From positions 28,634,501 to 28,698,500 of the forward strand of contig NW_024467106.1 of NCBI RefSeq assembly GCF_017591425.1: a stretch of 64,000 nucleotides of DNA, written 5' to 3'. Position numbers and translations under genes: made by a program. Below, in pieces: positions 52,900-62,670 of this stretch; the stretch's first letter is position 1; every line of letters begins with the position of its first letter. Origin of the DNA: Ochotona curzoniae (taxonomy: Eukaryota; Chordata; Mammalia; Lagomorpha; Ochotonidae). Under the pieces are notes generated by a model, which saw nothing but the letters and a program-made list of their open reading frames with translations, searched no databases and was not told the DNA's origin.

Positions 52900-54985
52900 T
52901 TGCAACCTGGATGGTCAAAACACAAGCAGTCTCCACAGGAGGACACAGCAGAGCTAAATATGCACCTGTTCTGGGATGCAGCAGTTCAACTGCTGAGTAC
53001 AGACTGAAGGGAAACATCGCCCATTAGAAGACATAACAGAACATTAAGGTTATGCTGGTCATAATACCTCTCAACAGGAATTGATCCATTGTCCATAAGC
53101 AAATTGTGATAGGGTCACACAATGGACTACTTCTTTTTTTTTTTTTTACAATCTTTACATATTTAATTGGGGTAAAAAAAAGGTTCAAGGCCTAAAGGGG
53201 GATATAGAGGAAGAAGCCCCACCCAGTTTCCCACCCACCCTAAGTCCCGGATGTGGGGGATGCTCTGAGATACTCGATCAAGTGGTTCCAATAGTTCACC
53301 ATTCATGGGTCGCTGCCAGTCTCGCCACTCCAAGCATGATGTGGTCGTTGAAGAGTCCATTGATTGACACAGTCCCTTCTAGAGTCTCCATTTGCCCAGT
53401 TTTTTGCTGCCAACAGATAGCTGAGGTTGTTGCTTGACTTGTTCTGTCTTTTCTTGGTTAGGACTCTGAGTCCGGTGTCTCGACTGGGGAGATCCTCAAA
53501 GAAATTTTGAGGTATTCCCAGTCCAGATTCCTGCGTGTTCTAGTAAGCATAGGGCCCGGCACAGTCCATTGCCCCGATCAGCTGGTGGTTGCAGTTGCTG
53601 GGTCGGTTCTGTCTCCACCCGTGTCCTCTTGTAGTCCGGCCTGGTTCCGCCCTGGACACACTTGGCCCTCACACGTACCAGTAGGAGCTGCAGCCCAGTC
53701 AGGGCGGCCCACAGTAACCCCAACCAGGCCCACCCCCTACCCTGGCTTGCCAATATGTATGGCATACTAGTCCAGTCTGTCCCAAATACCCTTCTGTTCA
53801 TATACTTGCCAACGGGTGTTGCAACCTACTTCCATCTAACCATCTCATCCAACCGGCCCTAACGGATGTTGTTGGGTGTCTGTCTAGCCACCCCAGCCCC
53901 TGTCCTAGTTCCCATGCCCTCCCGTGGAAGGTGATGACCCACGAGGGAGGAGCCCACTATTTCCCTCCCAGGTCGCTCCCATTCCAGTTGTGCCCTCTCC
54001 AGTTGGCCCTGTGGTTCAACTCGACATGTCTAACCCTTTGTACCAGCTTCCGCCAGCTGATGCTACGACCAAGCCCCAACAACCCTCACCTACTCTGATT
54101 GTAGCTTGCACCAGTGGGAATAGTCAGCCCAGCCTGGTTTTCACCCAATCTGGTCCACATGAGGTGCGCAGGTGCTGTGTCCCTGCCTGGTCTGGTCTAC
54201 CCCCTACCCAGCTCACGCTCCTCAGTGTAAGTTGCTGTTCAGCTAGGGAACCACCCCTTATTCCCCTGTCAGCTCTGCCTCCTCCCTTCCTGATTCTCAC
54301 GTGTGCTGGTTGGGTGCTGCGGCTGCATCCAGCTCAGGCTATCTCACCTTGGCATTCCAACTTGTGTGTTGCTTTTGTCACGACCGGACCTGGTTCGACC
54401 CACACTCTGTTCTGGCATTCGGATTTACCAGTGGATGACATGAACAGATTCAGCCTGGTCTGCCCCCGACCCATGCCAAATGCATGCCAGTGGGACACTT
54501 TCCATGACCTCTTGGCTGTTACCTTCCATGTTTCTTGCGCTGACCTGCGGGGTCTGTGTCCTGCCAGAGGAGGCTCCTCCATCAGAACCCCTCCATGTGC
54601 CAGGTTTCATGCATACCAGTGGGTCCATGTGCCAGTTCGCCTCCTGTCCTAGCAGGAACAGTGGCCTTTCCTAACTGGCCATCATCCCATTCTGGTTCTT
54701 GCTGTAGGGTGTTTCAGCCCAGCCACGGTTGTCCACACCCCCATATAGCTCGTATATGGCTCAGTTGAGGTTGGGACCTAGCCTAGTCTGAATGGACTAC
54801 TTCTTAACAACAACAAAGAGCAAACCACTGCTACACCAGATAAAATGGATGAGTCTCAAAAATATTGTACACTTAACAAAAGAAGTCAGATATAAAGGAA
54901 TAAATATGCATGTACCAGGAGCAAAGTACAGGACTTTTCAAGACTTCTCTGCACACATGTAATTCTTCAGTTTTTTAAAAAAAAA
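52900..54985 (+). mobile_element. Old L1M ORF2 end, split by a young retroposon
   Basis: Flanks 52900-53135 and 54791-54985 join into one old sense L1M: 'cacacaatggactacttctt' continuing to 'aaaatggatgagtctcaaaa', the classic L1 ORF2-end order. The element at 53136-54790 interrupts it. Confidence 0.75.
53136..54790 (-). mobile_element. Young 1.65-kb retroposon (family B) with perfect TSD
   Basis: Antisense insertion: T12 (53136-53147) is the complement of a poly-A tail, and the 15-bp TSD aatggactacttctt is perfect at 53121-53135 and 54791-54805. This is the signature of L1-machinery insertion. About 40 CpGs survive, so it is young. Its 3' 300 bp is related to 9345-9740. It carries no recognisable ORF1 or ORF2. 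The 5' 1.3 kb is made of degenerate repeats recurring around 'accagtggg' and 'cagcctggt' (plus-strand sense). It could be a 5'-truncated L1 with a very long repetitive 3' UTR, or a nonautonomous composite retroposon. Confidence 0.85.
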
Positions 54986-55158
54986 TGAGATAAAGGGGAC
55001 CCTTAAAAGAATAAAACAGGAATTTTCCTCTCTTGGAGCCCCCTCCTGACTACTATGGTAGGAAGTTTCTGACTTAAATAAATCTTGCTTTGCTCACTGT
55101 CCTGTCCGTATGGAAGTTCTGTGTGAGATAAGATCTCCTTTGTTGGTATTTCCCCTTG
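54986..55158 (+). mobile_element. Endogenous-retrovirus-like LTR end fragment
   Basis: 'tgactactatggtaggaagt' followed by 'ttctgacttaaataaatctt' and 'gctttgctcactgtcctgtc' resembles an LTR R-U5 region with its AATAAA signal. Only this piece is present. It is non-coding, and the family is not identified. Confidence 0.4.
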
Positions 55159-55159
55159 A

Positions 55160-55362
55160 ACTGCTACTGCACCTGGGAAAGCAATGGCAGATATCCTAAG
55201 TTCTTGGGGCCCTGCAACCATGCGGGAGACCTGAAGTTCCTAGCTCCTGGTGTCAGCATTGGGGCCATTTGGGGAATGAGCCAATAGATGAAAGATCTTT
55301 ATTTCTCTCTCTTTCTTCGTACTCTACTATTCAAATACATAGAAAAATAAATCTTAAAAAAT
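55160..55362 (+). mobile_element. C-type SINE, 5' truncated
   Basis: Starts mid-element at 'cacctgggaaagcaatggca' and runs to 'aaaaataaatcttaaaaa'. The tRNA-like head is missing. Confidence 0.8.
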
Positions 55363-55367
55363 AATTA

Positions 55368-55707
55368 GGGCCTAGTGCAGTAGCCTAGAGTCTAAAGCCC
55401 CCACCTTGCATGTGCCAGGATCCCATAAGGGCACTGGTTCTAATCCTGGTGGCCCCGCTTACCATCCAGCTCCCTGCCTGTAGCCTGGGAAAGCAGTCAA
55501 GGTTGGCACAAAGCCTTAGGACCCTGTACCCACATGGGAGATCCGGAAGAGGTTTCTGGCTCCTGGCTTCGATTTGGCTGAGCTCCAGCTGTTGCAATCA
55601 CTTGGGGAGTGAATCAACAGATAAAAGATCTCCCTTTCTGTCTCTCCTCCTCTCTGTATATCTGACTTTCCAAAAAAATAGATAAAATAAAATAAATCTT
55701 TAAAAAA
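55368..55707 (+). mobile_element. C-type SINE, full length
   Basis: Head 'gggcctagtgcagtagccta', middle 'acatgggagatccggaagag', end 'ctctgtatatctgactttcc' and A-rich tail. It follows the truncated SINE by a few bases. Confidence 0.92.
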
Positions 55708-56558
55708 TGAAACATATTACTTTAAATTGTAAGTATTTATTATATATTTGCTTATACGTGAGGGCATTTATAGCATACTACAAATCAGTAGGCTGTGACA
55801 TCAACATCCAGCTCCTTGACAGAAGGTTTTGTTGACTTGTTTGACTCAGGCAGTAAGTGCTACTGAATAGCATGACCTGGTATATCACAAATATGCTCAA
55901 GTCAATATCAGGCATATGAATTCCTAATGTATGGTTGGCAGATTGAGTTGGGGGGATTATGGCCATTTGAGTAGCTTGGGACATAACTTTCCAGAACAGG
56001 GGTTCAGGTAAGCGTGGACGAAGATATGGTCATGTAGGTCTGGGACTGAGGAAGATGAGGTCATCAAAATCCTTTTGACTATAAGAGATGGAGATTCTAA
56101 TCAAAGGGCATCATGAATTGATTCCTATGAGCCAACTATGAGATGTGTAAGATATGGTGATGTATAAGTTTAGTGCCATCATTGTTGCTGTTAGTTCTAG
56201 GCTCATATTTCCAGCTTGTCGGTGATGAGGAAGAGGGGATTTTACTCATAGCTGTAATTTTTAAAATCCTGGGAAGAACTCTGATTGGCCTGTCTGGAAT
56301 CATATGCCTGACCTTTGAATCGATGACCAAGTCTATGGGATATGATGCGTTAGTGGACCAGGCAAACTCCCCCTGCTGCTAGCAGAGGGAATTTGCTGAA
56401 GGTGAGCAGAGAACAGTTCTTCAAGAGAAAGATGGGCAATATTACTAGACAACGGTGGAACTATGTATTGGAAAGACAAAATAAGAGTTTTTCATGTCAG
56501 AAGGCTTCAGAAAGTATGGCACTTTGCTAGGCAGCCACAGGGACTTCTCATCCCAATA
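55708..56558. other. Unclassified, partly old repeat
   Basis: 'aactctgattggcctgtctg' near 56277 resembles an ancient LTR-class repeat. No gene-like frame recognised. Confidence 0.3.
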
Positions 56559-56559
56559 G

Positions 56560-56935
56560 ATACCCTCTTTGCAACAAGAATTTAACTGCTTTTCTCATCT
56601 CTTTCCCTTGAGCCCAGGCTTGGTCATGTGGCCTGTTTCAATCAGTGTCCATCTGTGATCGTGTAAGCACTTGTGTAAGGGGTTCCCTCTTTCTGGCTTC
56701 TGGGAAGATCATGCCAAGAGAGACTTGTCAACTCAGCTGTCCTAGACCTCCCCAACTGGGCCTCACCATATGAGTGAGGCCAGTCTGAACCACGTGGCCC
56801 CAACTGAGCCAGTCCAGCCCCGAAGAACCATCCAATCAATCCACAAAATTGCAAGCAACTGTCAGGACTTTGTTTCTTTAAAGCCATTAAGTTTGAGGTG
56901 TTTTGTTATGCAAACAGCAATCAAGTGAGGTGCTA
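56560..56935 (+). mobile_element. Ancient LTR-like repeat
   Basis: 'gagcccaggcttggtcatgt' at the start and 'taaagccattaagtttgagg' with 'tgttttgttatgcaaacagc' at the end give the layout of ancient mammalian LTRs (MLT1-like). Family uncertain. Confidence 0.45.
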
Positions 56936-57112
56936 ATCAGGCCAGATATTTGAGGCTGAGGTGGTGATCTGGGAGCAGGAATATTCCTAGCAGAAAAGAC
57001 CCACAAAGCCGCAGAGATGAGAATTGGTATGACACCCCAGACACCCTGGTGTTTTGAATTCACTAGAACATAGTGTTCAAAGTGGGAAGTGATGATAAGT
57101 ACAACTGAAGGA

Positions 57113-57478
57113 ATGGGCTGACACTGTAGCAAAGTGGGTTAAGCTGTTGTCTGCATTACTGTCATGCTATTTGGGTTTTGGTTCATGTCCTGGATGCTCC
57201 ATCTCAATCCAACTTCCTGCTAATGCACCTGGGGAAGCAACAGAAATGACTCCAGTGCTTCATCCTACGCTACCCACATGGGAGACCCAGATGAAGTGCC
57301 TGGCTCCTGGCTTTGGCTTGGCCTATCCCCGGTTCTTGAGGCTACCTGAGTAGTAAACCAGCATATGGAAGATCTCTCTCTCACCCCCCCCTTTTTTTCC
57401 TCCTTCCCCCCATTCTTTATCCTTCCCGCTGTGCCTCGCTGTCTTTTAAATGAATAAATAAACCTTCTAAAAATAATA
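57113..57478 (+). mobile_element. Old C-type SINE, rabbit-like
   Basis: 'gggctgacactgtagcaaag', 'tacccacatgggagacccag', 'cctggctcctggctttggct'. An unusual C8T7-type CT-rich expansion (57385-57412) lies in the pyrimidine segment. Confidence 0.85.
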
Positions 57479-57552
57479 AGAAGTAGGGAGAGGAGAGGAT
57501 AAGTTGAGGAATAGTCTTCTATGCTAAATGAGGACTGGATCCAGCCCTCCTT

Positions 57553-57852
57553 ACGGAGCTGATGCCGTGGCACTGTGAGTTATACAACCCTGACAATGCC
57601 TACGTCCCATATTGAAGAACTGGTTCAAGTACTCGTTACTCTGCTTCCAATCCAGCTTCTTACTAATACATCCTAGAGGAAGCAGATAATGGATCATGTA
57701 CTTGGGCCCCTGCCACCCCCATGGGAGACTGGGATGCAGTTCTAGGCTTTGTCCTAGTCTAGACCTGACAGCTGGGACCATTTGGACAGTGAACTGGCAG
57801 TTAGAAGACGCTCTTATTATCACTCTGTCTTTCAAGTATACGAAAATAAAGG
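57553..57852 (+). mobile_element. Old C-type SINE
   Basis: 'ggagctgatgccgtggcact', 'tgtacttgggcccctgccac', 'ccatgggagactgggatgca' and 'aagtatacgaaaataaaggg' tail. Confidence 0.78.
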
Positions 57853-58191
57853 GGAAAAATGTTAAAGAACTTTCATGCCTGGTCAAAGGGGCCAGATCAG
57901 AAAGAACATCTCATGCCATAGGAAGGAATATGTGGGCAAGACAGCCTTGTAACTGTTGGTGGGATAAATCAGGGTGGAGAATATGGGAAGAGAACAGCAG
58001 CTCCTACAAACCTCGAAGTAGAACTGTGGAACTACCATATGGTCCAGAGTGCCACTTCTAGGTCTGTATCTGAGAAGAAGGCAGGGTATCGAGGAAATAC
58101 CTACATTCCCATGTTTGTTGCTGTAGTGTTCATGAGAGTCATGAAGCCAACTTTGGTATCTATTAAAAAATGAAGGGGAAAACAAATGGCA

Positions 58192-58516
58192 GGGCCCAGT
58201 GCAGTAGCCTAGTGGCTAAATCTTTGCCTTGCAAGCCTGGGATCCTATATGGTTGCCAGTTCATGTCTCAGCTGCTCTACTTCCCACCCAGCTCCCTTCT
58301 TGTGGCCTGGGAAAGCAGTAGAGGACAGCCCAAAGCCTTGGAAACTGCAAACACACTGGATACCCGGAAGAAGCTTCTGGCTCTTGGCTTCGGATGGGCT
58401 CAGCTTTAGCTGTTGCAGCCGCCTGGGGAGTGAACCAGCAGACAGAAGATCTTTTTGTTTTTCTTTTGTGTATCTATCTGTCTTTCCAATAAAAATAAAT
58501 AAATCTTTAAAGAAAA
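58192..58516 (+). mobile_element. C-type SINE, first of a head-to-tail pair
   Basis: 'agggcccagtgcagtagcct' to 'aataaataaatctttaaaga' tail. Inserted in the L1M. Possible short A-rich TSD 'aaaacaaat'. Confidence 0.93.
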
Positions 58517-58526
58517 AAACAAAAAG

Positions 58527-58856
58527 GGCCCAGCATGGTGGCCTAGCGGCTAAAGTCCTTGCCTTGAACGTGCTGGGATCCCATATGGGTGCCGGTTCTA
58601 GTCCCGGTGACTCTACTTCCCATCCAGCTCCCTGCTTGTGGCCTGGGAAAGCAGTCAAGGATGGCCCAAGGCCTTGGGACCTTACACCCATATGGGAGAT
58701 CCGGAAGAAGTTCCTGGATCCTGGCTTCGGAATGGCACACCACTGGCCATTGCGGTCACTTGGGGAGTGAATTATCAGATGGAAGATCTTCCTTTCTGTC
58801 TCTCCTCCTCTCTGTATATCTGACTTTGCAATAAAAATAAAATAAACCTTTAAAAA
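58527..58856 (+). mobile_element. C-type SINE, second of a head-to-tail pair
   Basis: 'gggcccagcatggtggccta' begins right after the first element's A-rich tail. It ends 'aaaataaaataaacctttaa', consistent with insertion into that tail. Confidence 0.93.
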
Positions 58857-59517
58857 AACAAAAATAAAATGCAGTTTATGTACACAGCACTGGAGCAAAA
58901 GAGATGCATTTGGAATATATCATGTTAAGTGAAGTACACTTTTCATGTTTTCTCTCATATATGGAACCTGAAAAAAAGAATGTGGATATATAATTCCTAT
59001 CACCAGATGATAGGTAGGGTAGAAAGGAGGGGAGAGAGGAGGTTGGTTGGCAGGTGCCAAAATACGCTGCGGAATGAGTTCTCGTGTCTTACAGTGAGAT
59101 GGGGTGAGTACAGTTCACAGTAATTGACTGCATTTTCATCAACAAGTGGAAGAGAAGAGCTTGAAGGCTCCAAGCATAAAGTCATGAGGAACAGAAAATC
59201 GCTGGCCACCCTGTTTTGATCAGTACACATTTATTGAAATCTAACACTGTAGTCCATAAATATCTACAGTTAAGTGTTAATCAAAGATATTTAAATGTTT
59301 GAGCCAGAAATGCCGTCTAATTTGATTTGATCATCCCGTACTGAACATGTGCTTAGAATGTCCACATTACACCCCATAAATTGGTATAATTAAAATAATA
59401 AAAATAAACTTTAAAGAGATTTTCATTTATCCTGGGGTCTATGGGGGAAACCATGGAACATTTTTTAAAGCAGTAAAGATACATGGTTAGACTTGTATCT
59501 TTAAAAATATCAAAACC

Positions 59518-59847
59518 GGGCCTGGCTGCATGGCCTAGCAGCTGAAGTCCTCGCCTTGAACACGCCAGGATCCCATATGGGTGCCAGTTCTGATTCCGGC
59601 AGCTCCACATCCCATCCAGCTCCCTGCTTGTGGCCTGGGAAAGCAGTCGAGGATGGCCCAAAGCCTTGGGACCCTGCACCCGTGTGGGATACCCGGGAGA
59701 AGTTCCTGGATCCTGGCTTCGGATCGGCATAGCATTGGCCATTGCGCTCACCTGGGGAGTGAATCATCGGACAGAAGATCTTCCTCTCTGTCTCTCCTCC
59801 TCTCTGTATATCTGACTTTCCAATAAATAAATAAATCTTTAAAAAAA
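59518..59847 (+). mobile_element. C-type SINE, young-looking
   Basis: 'gggcctggctgcatggccta' to 'aataaataaatcttt' plus A-tail. TSD atcaaaacc at 59509-59517 and 59848-59856. Confidence 0.94.
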
Positions 59848-59859
59848 ATCAAAACCATC

Positions 59860-60330
59860 ATTAATGAGGTATTAAGCATGTTCCAGGCACTTGAAACACA
59901 CTTGGCACAAGGATTCTTCTGGTGGCAGGACGGAGAGTGGTTGGAGATAGGGAGGAGGTGGACGGACAGCGGCAGGCCTGTGGGGAAGGTGGACTGGCAG
60001 CTGGAGAGGCAGGCAGGCCAGTGAGAGGGCTCTGGAGGGACTCGGGGGGAATGAAGGGAAGCCTACATGGAGTGACACGGGGGCCACCAGGACAGAGAGG
60101 CGAGGACGGCCAGAGTGGCATTCAGGAGGCAGGACTGCACCGTGACAGCGTCAGAGCACTGAGGAGGACGAGTCTGAGAGGCCTCTTGTAGGTCCGACTG
60201 AGGTCTGGCCCGACTGAGGGCTCAGGAGTCACAGTGGATTCTCAGGGTCCTACAGATTCCAGCCCCCAGATTTGAAGGTAGCTTCCAGTTTTACTCACCC
60301 ATCTGCTTCACATTCCACTGGTGTCCAGAA
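59860..60330. other. Purine-rich sequence, perhaps worn L2
   Basis: GGA/GGC-rich with 'cattcaggaggcaggactgc', similar to antisense L2 phrasing. Uncertain. Confidence 0.3.
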
Positions 60331-60334
60331 CTGA

Positions 60335-60500
60335 TGTAAGCTCGTGCAGGGACACATCTTTTTAATGATTAGGAGATAATGATTATTGTATTATGAACCA
60401 CTAGCACATAAAACCCAATCTCACAGATATTGCTTCTCCAGAGGCTGATTTTAATTTGCAAAGCCAGCTGATATTCCAAGGTGTAACCCAGAGGAGCAGA
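60335..60500. promoter_or_regulatory. Candidate homeodomain-type noncoding element
   Basis: Repeat-free 'tttttaatgattaggagata' followed by 'atgattattgtattatgaac' packs several TAAT/ATTA cores, with another 'gattttaatttgcaaagcca'. It sits 0.9 kb before the CpG island. Candidate only. Confidence 0.3.
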
Positions 60501-60517
60501 TGGTCCTGTGTTTTGTT

Positions 60518-60828
60518 GTTTTTAGGTTTATTTGTTTATTTGAAAGGCAGAGCAAGAACAAGACTAAGAGAGGAAGACACTGTCCCATCCAGCAGATCAC
60601 TATCCAATGCCCACAACAGCCAGAGCTGGGCCAGGCTGACGGCAGGAACCCGGAGCTCCATCCAGGTCTCCTATGCCGCTGCCAGGGGCCCAAGCACCTG
60701 GGCCCTCTTCTGCTGTCTTCGCAAATGCAGTATCAGGAAGTTGGACTGGAAACAGAGCAGCCAGGACTCATACAGGATGACAGTGTCGTCACCAGTGACC
60801 CACTGCACCATGACGCTGGTCCTCTAGC
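60518..60828 (-). mobile_element. Old C-type SINE, antisense
   Basis: 'ggtttatttgtttatttgaa', 'ggcaggaacccggagctcca', 'caccatgacgctggtcctc'. Full-length older copy, GC-rich. Confidence 0.82.
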
Positions 60829-61335
60829 CCCGAGTTTTATACCTGGGGCTGTGTGGGTCTCTGGGAGAAAGCAAGGCCATCCTTTTCAGGAGGGACCTGG
60901 AACTGAGCCCAGCTGTTCTGCCAGCCCCTCCCTGTCTCAGGCTGTTGCACTCCTAGCACATGCTTCAGTTACCCTTGAGATCTACAAGGGAGAAAGAAGG
61001 AGAACTGGCTCAAGTCCAGGGCCACCTGGGGGGCCTGTCCTTGGGAGGCACACAGACAAGGCTGAAATTGGCACTGGGTGCGGTTCTGTTCCGTGTGCTC
61101 TACAGTACCGCAAGCACATGTGTGGATGGAGGCTAAATGGTGCCCAACTCTTTCAGACCTGAGTGTGGCAAGTCAGCTGCCGAGTGCGGGTGTCTGGTCG
61201 GTTCCAGCTCCTGAACTGTGGGAGCCACAAGGACATGCGTGTCTCAGAGTGGCCTTCAGGGGCAGGTGGGGCTTGTTGGGGTTGAGGATTAAACGGTGCT
61301 GCTGTAACGAGGCAGGGAAGAGGCGCATACCTGCT
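60829..61335. other. Unique sequence before the CpG island
   Basis: No repeat recognised. The plus-strand frame 60500-61162 begins antisense within the SINE and runs into this region, so it is not a gene. Confidence 0.4.
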
Positions 61336-61339
61336 CTCC

Positions 61340-61990
61340 AGAGGCCTTCAGAAGCCTCCCGCGCCCGCAGGTGAACTTGTCCTCACCCGCCTGCCTTTTG
61401 TGCACCTCTCCGCTTTGTCTCCAAGAGAGATTCCTGCACGCAGCCGAAACTGTGTGTGGGTGACTGCCTTCTTGTCCTGGGGGCGCTGGATGGCATCGTC
61501 CCTGGCTTCAGGACGCCGGGAGCGCCCCACAAAGGGCAGCGATGGGCAGCGCACAGGTTGTTTCGTGAGGGCTCAGCCTCGCGCAGGGCGCAGAGGGGCG
61601 TGCTGTCCCAGTTACCAGGACGCGGGCTTCCCTGACGGGCTGGGCCTCGCTTTGTGCAGGTCCTCCCCCTCCCCCGCCTGCCCCGCCCCACGCGTAATCC
61701 CGCAGGCCTGCCCAGCAGAGGCGGGCGGGCAGGAGCGCGCTTGGCTGCCGGTCTGGCTGAATGGCTTCAATGGGCGCAGGGCCGGGCTCCTAATCCCCCA
61801 GCGGCTGAATGTCCCGCGCGAAGGGCGGCGGAGGAGGGAGGGGTGGCCGGCAGCCGCACGTCGCCCGGGCTGGCAGCACGCAGGTGCGCCCCGCCTCGCG
61901 CAGTTCCGCCTACCTTCCCAGGGCGAGACAGGAGCCCAACCGTGAGCTCCATCCTGTGCTCAGCACTGCCCTGGTCGGAGCCGAGTGTGC
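61340..61990. promoter_or_regulatory. CpG island, candidate promoter
   Basis: Dense CpG from 'gaagcctcccgcgcccgcag' through 'gaatgtcccgcgcgaagggc', 'gcacgtcgcccgggctggca' to 'cgagacaggagcccaaccgt'. It also has 'ctcctaatcccccagcggct' (a TAATCC-type homeodomain site) and several GC boxes. Frames on both strands are open simply because of GC content. A 'cgcccgcaggtgaac' near 61365 could act as a donor. Orientation and target gene cannot be told. Confidence 0.75.
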
Positions 61991-62064
61991 TAAAGTTTAT
62001 GTAGGGAGTTAGTGGAGAAAAAGGGGGCGTGAAGTCCTCAGCAGATTAACACCGGAAGCATCCT

Positions 62065-62140
62065 TAGGCATTCAGTTTCTGCCTCTTGGTTTACAGATGG
62101 GGAAATTTATAGGCCTAAGACCCCAAAGCAGCTTTTGGCT
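62065..62140 (+). mobile_element. MIR SINE fragment
   Basis: 'ggtttacagatggggaaatt' is the MIR core. Confidence 0.65.
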
Positions 62141-62142
62141 CG

Positions 62143-62216
62143 CGGTAGCCATCTGGGATGTGAGCCCTCAGATGGAAGATCTTTCTGTCTGTAACTTTGC
62201 CTTTTAAACAAATAAG
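62143..62216 (+). mobile_element. C-type SINE, 3' end only
   Basis: 'cagatggaagatctttctgt' then 'ccttttaaacaaataagt' is the SINE's final 75 bp. Confidence 0.75.
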
Positions 62217-62218
62217 TA

Positions 62219-62533
62219 GGGACCCACGCAGTGGCATAACAAATTAACCCTCAGCCTGGGGCACTGACGTCTCATATGGTAACCTGTTTGAATGCAGACT
62301 GCTCCACCCCTGATCCAGCTTACTGATAATGGCATGGGAAAAGCAACGGAGAATGGCCCAAGTCCTTGGGCCCCTGCACCCACATGGGAGTACTGTAGAA
62401 ACTCCTGGCTCCTGGCGTAAGGTTTGGCTCAGCTCCAGCTATTGCAGCCATTTGGGGAATGAACCAGTGAATAGAATATTTCTCTCTCTCTCCTTCTCTG
62501 TAACTCTGAAGTTCAGATTTTAAAAATCTTTTA
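62219..62533 (+). mobile_element. C-type SINE, older full-length copy
   Basis: 'gggacccacgcagtggcata', 'gacgtctcatatggtaacct', 'gcacccacatgggagtactg', 'tttaaaaatctttt' tail. Directly follows the SINE 3' fragment. Confidence 0.85.
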
Positions 62534-62542
62534 AGAAGACAT

Positions 62543-62670
62543 ACATGGGGAAACTGAGGCTCCCATGGACCAGGGGTGTGTCTGAAAATCACATACCGTG
62601 AGCAGCAGATTAACAGTGAGCCAAAGAGGCCTGACCTCAGTCATGTGATGCATAACTGCCTCTGACAGGT
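62543..62670 (+). mobile_element. MIR SINE fragment
   Basis: 'tggggaaactgaggctccca' is an intact MIR core. Confidence 0.7.

Larger units (their letters stand above)
57890..59415 (+). mobile_element. L1M (L1MA-like) ORF2 end and 3' UTR, carrying two SINEs
   Basis: 'ctaccatatggtccagagtg', 'cctacattcccatgtttgtt', then after the SINEs 'tatcatgttaagtgaagtac', 'tctctcatatatggaacctg' and 'ttacaccccataaattggta'. Clear sense L1 3' order. Confidence 0.8.

Noticed and set aside
53924..54652. 242-codon plus-strand frame as a gene
   Set aside because: It is antisense to a young poly-A retroposon and built from its internal repeats. No start context, domain or splice support.
58245..58898. 217-codon minus-strand frame
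   Set aside because: Reads antisense through two tandem SINEs. The same peptides (SHMGAGS, LPACGLGKQS-like) recur at every SINE in the window.
60500..61162. 220-codon plus-strand frame
   Set aside because: Begins inside an antisense SINE and reads out into unique DNA. No homology is apparent.
61400..61945. 181-codon plus-strand frame
   Set aside because: Lies in a CpG island where GC richness depletes stops. Frames on both strands are open, and no domain is recognised.
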